From contig JACOXV010000047.1 of the NCBI GenBank assembly GCA_016182225.1, forward strand, positions 1 through 7,119: a DNA stretch of 7,119 bases. Direction: 5' to 3'. The notes under the pieces are model-generated. The model was not told the DNA's origin. It searched no databases and saw nothing but the letters and a program-made list of their open reading frames with translations. Positions 4,995 through 7,119 of this stretch are shown here, one piece after another (positions within the stretch are counted from its first letter, which is position 1; every line of letters begins with the position of its first letter). The position numbers and the translations under genes are program-made. This DNA is from Candidatus Levyibacteriota bacterium (GTDB taxonomy: Bacteria > Patescibacteriota > Microgenomatia > Levybacterales > UBA12049).

Positions 4995-6200
4995 TTATTG
5001 AATATTTGACACCAACCCGTAGATTGGAGTGATAACAGACATTATTAAAAATGCAACTCCAATACCCAAAATTATCATAATGAAAGGTTCCATCGCGGTA
5101 GTAAGATTTTTAACTGACTGATTTACTTCTGTCTCGAAATACTCTGAAGCCTTAACCATGGTTTCGTCAATTTTGCCGGTTTCTTCTCCTACTTTTATGA
5201 GTTGGACAAGAAGTTGAGGAAAAATAGGGTATACGCCTATAGCATCTCCTACGCTTACGCCTTTTTCCACTTTTTTGGCAATTTCTTTAATAGAGTTTTC
5301 ATATAGCTTATTACCTGCCACTTCAGAGGTTTGTAAAAGAGCATCTACAACTAAAGTCCCCGTACCTACCAAAAGTCCAAAAGTTCTTGCAAACTCAGCA
5401 AGAATTCGTTCCTTTATAAGCTTTCCGAAAACGGGTACTTTAAGGAAATAAGTGTCAGACAAAAGTCTTCCATCATCTGTTTTTCTCCATCTGTAAAAAG
5501 CAAAAGTCAAAATTCCAACTATACCGGCTATAATAAACCAAAAAGTTCTTATAAAATTTGACATTCCTATAACTATTTGGGTTGTAAAGGGAAGTGGAAC
5601 ATTTAAGCTCTCATAAAGTTTTGTGAGTTGTGGCATAACAAAAATCATCATAATAAGCATTACTACCACCATCATGACTATAACGATAGTCGGATACATA
5701 AGAGCAGAACGTATTGTACCCTTCAGTTTTTGTTGTCTTTCCATATTATCAGCAAGTCTGAGAAGTATTTTATCCAAAAGGCCTGACCCTTCTCCTGCTT
5801 TAACAAGCGAGACATAAATTGAAGAAAAAGCATTTGGATATTTAGATATAGCTTTAGAGAAGGATGTTCCTTCCTGGACATCGTTTGAAACCTCATTAAT
5901 CAAATCTATCATTGCGGTGCTTTGCGCTTGTTCTTTAAGAATTTCCAAAGCTTTAATTAAGGTTATTCCCGCAGTGATCATAGAAGAAATCTGTCTGGTA
6001 AAAAGAACTATGTCTTTGCTTTTTATTTTTCCGAAAATCGGGATATATTTTGAAATACCTCTGTTGTCTTGCTTAGTTATTTGAACAGGATAAAGCTCTC
6101 GTCCACGAAGATAAGCTGCTGCCTCTGAGACATCATTTGCGTCAATTAAACCCTTAACATAATCGCCATCTTTTGTAACTGCTTTATAAACAAGTCTCAT
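4995..6200 (-). CDS. pilC: PilC, inner-membrane platform protein of the type IV pilus
   Basis: This is a polytopic membrane protein (401 aa, full family length) that links the cytoplasmic ATPases to pilin insertion and extraction. It has two T2SSF (GspF) domains. The first contains FTRQ (67-70) and KAGEGSGLLD (134-143); the second, after about residue 260, contains KVGEETGKID (336-345), the same motif repeated as expected from the domain duplication. Hydrophobic segments lie at about 169-190, 218-236 and 371-392, the last beginning with the typical MEPF motif. The N-terminus (VYKAVTKDG...GLIDANDVSEAAAYLR) matches the usual PilC soluble start. The ATG follows the pilT stop by one base, with a purine-rich GGTGGGATAAG before it. 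A 60-bp gap containing a promoter separates it from the next pilin. Confidence 0.97.
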   Translation of the reverse strand: MRLVYKAVTKDGDYVKGLIDANDVSEAAAYLRGRELYPVQITKQDNRGISKYIPIFGKIKSKDIVLFTRQISSMITAGITLIKALEILKEQAQSTAMIDLINEVSNDVQEGTSFSKAISKYPNAFSSIYVSLVKAGEGSGLLDKILLRLADNMERQQKLKGTIRSALMYPTIVIVMMVVVMLIMMIFVMPQLTKLYESLNVPLPFTTQIVIGMSNFIRTFWFIIAGIVGILTFAFYRWRKTDDGRLLSDTYFLKVPVFGKLIKERILAEFARTFGLLVGTGTLVVDALLQTSEVAGNKLYENSIKEIAKKVEKGVSVGDAIGVYPIFPQLLVQLIKVGEETGKIDETMVKASEYFETEVNQSVKNLTTAMEPFIMIILGIGVAFLIMSVITPIYGLVSNIQ

Positions 6201-6201
6201 C

Positions 6202-7119
6202 TTATCCCACCATTCTTAGAAGCTCATCAGGGTGAAGCGCATAGCTCTTGGCTGTTTCCAAGCTTATACTTCCGGACATAACTAAAGAAGCCAGGGATGA
6301 TTCCAGAGAAATCATTCCAACATCCTGAGAGGTTTGAATAACCGAGTCTATTAAATGAGTTTTTCCGTCTCTTATGTTACTTGCAACCGCATTTGTACCG
6401 ACCAAAATTTCAACCGCAGCTACTCTTCCCCCGTTAATTTGAGGCAGAAGACGCTGTGAAACGATTCCCTTTAAAGTCACCGATAACTGGCTTTTTACTT
6501 GGGATTGTTGATCGGGAGGAAACGAATCAATAATTCTATCAATGGTTTGGGATGCGGAATTAGTATGCAGGGTAGAGAAGACCAAATGACCAGTTTCTGC
6601 AATTGTTATGGTAGCGGATATTGTCTCCGGGTCTCTCATTTCTCCAACCAGCACCACATCCGGATCTTCACGAAGAGCTGACTTAAGTGCATTTTTCCAT
6701 GAATGAGAATCAATGCCCATTTCTCTCTGAGAGATAATACTTTTTCCCTGTGGGTAAACATATTCTATTGGATCCTCAATTGTTAAAAGATGGGCTGCTT
6801 TACTAAGATTAATTTCATTAATAATAGCTGCAAGAGTAGTAGATTTTCCATGGCCCGTTGGACCTGTTACGAGAACTAGTCCTTGTTTGAGATTCGCAAA
6901 AGCATGACAAATTTTTGGAAGTCTTAGCTCCTCAACTGTTCGAATATTGGGCTGAATGAATCTAAATGCGGCTGCTAAATTTCCTCTTTGATAATAGATG
7001 TTCGTTCTGAATCTTCCTGCGGGAGCTTGCGGTCCGCCGCCGAAAGCAAAAGAAAAATCAAGCTCTTTATTGGATATAAGCATTTCTTTTTGATCAGGTT
7101 TCAGAATAGTAAGAAGCAT
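6202..7119 (-). CDS. pilT: PilT, type IV pilus retraction ATPase (5'-truncated by window edge)
   Basis: This is a cytoplasmic hexameric AAA-like ATPase that powers pilus retraction. Visible motifs, numbered from the first codon in the window: Walker A GPTGHGKST (86-94), Asp box TIEDPIEY (113-120), Walker B DPDVVLVGEMRD (152-163), His box TGHLVFSTLHT (177-187), and a C-terminal IRDGK...GMISLESSL region matching the PilT IRxxK...GMQTL region. There is no tetracysteine zinc site as in PilB/GspE. Aligned from memory to Pseudomonas PilT (344 aa), about 45-50 N-terminal residues with the GASDLHL segment are missing. The ATG at the window edge is therefore probably an internal Met and the gene continues beyond 7119. 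Walker A has His where most PilT proteins have Ser, but the essential G-K-S/T is intact. The stop lies 1 nt before pilC, so the two are co-transcribed. PilT rather than PilB is the confident call. Confidence 0.95.
   Translation of the reverse strand: MLLTILKPDQKEMLISNKELDFSFAFGGGPQAPAGRFRTNIYYQRGNLAAAFRFIQPNIRTVEELRLPKICHAFANLKQGLVLVTGPTGHGKSTTLAAIINEINLSKAAHLLTIEDPIEYVYPQGKSIISQREMGIDSHSWKNALKSALREDPDVVLVGEMRDPETISATITIAETGHLVFSTLHTNSASQTIDRIIDSFPPDQQSQVKSQLSVTLKGIVSQRLLPQINGGRVAAVEILVGTNAVASNIRDGKTHLIDSVIQTSQDVGMISLESSLASLVMSGSISLETAKSYALHPDELLRMVG

Noticed and set aside
6202..7119. Assignment as PilB/GspE extension ATPase or VirB11
   Set aside because: There is no tetracysteine motif or long N-terminal domain, and the C-terminal IRDGK...GMISLE region and box motifs fit PilT.
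105..7119. Alternative genetic code (UGA as Gly or Trp, as in some CPR lineages)
   Set aside because: Several genes end at TGA in tight ATGA junctions with family-typical C-termini, and no gene needs read-through.

Overview
The window holds most of a type IV pilus (T4P) / type II secretion-like gene cluster, all transcribed on the minus strand. In transcription order it reads: pilT (5' end cut off by the window), pilC, a prepilin with its own promoter, the prepilin peptidase pilD, then six more prepilin or minor-pilin genes down to position 105. All seven pilin-like proteins have a class III leader ending in Gly, followed by a hydrophobic helix with Glu at +5. The last five follow the GspG-GspG-GspH-GspI-GspJ (PilE/FimT/PilV/PilW) order seen in pseudopilus operons.

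Organism: the sequence is AT-rich and uses the standard bacterial code, with TGA acting as a stop at several gene ends. It is very tightly packed, with ATGA overlaps, 11- and 32-bp overlaps and one 124-bp overlap. Basic repeat-like pilin leaders, a TPTPT-type linker and Cys-rich pilin ectodomains suggest a Candidate Phyla Radiation (Patescibacteria) genome, perhaps Microgenomates. This is an inference from gene style; there is no rRNA or ribosomal protein to confirm it.

Layout: 7119-6202 pilT; 6200-4995 pilC; 4994-4935 a 60-bp gap with a strong sigma-70-type promoter whose predicted start lies only a few bases from the next ATG; 4934-4374 probable major pilin; 4371-3586 pilD; 3709-2750 a large pilin with a Thr/Pro linker and six-Cys tail, whose only ordinary start lies deep inside pilD; 2753-2265 and 2268-1705 GspG-like pilins; 1736-1218 GspH/FimT-like; 1228-710 GspI/PilV-like; 713-105 GspJ/PilW-like; 104-1 a short tail with inverted repeats and an open 35-codon frame of uncertain meaning.

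How they work together: PilD cleaves and N-methylates the prepilins, PilC is the inner-membrane platform, an extension ATPase (PilB, not in the window) would drive assembly, and PilT powers retraction. The H-I-J-type minor pilins would prime or cap the fibre, and the Thr/Pro plus Cys-rich pilin is a candidate surface or tip adhesin. The most unusual places are the pilD/pilin overlap, which contains a perfect in-frame U UUU UUG slippery heptamer and an 8-bp hairpin, and the near-leaderless promoter of the first pilin.
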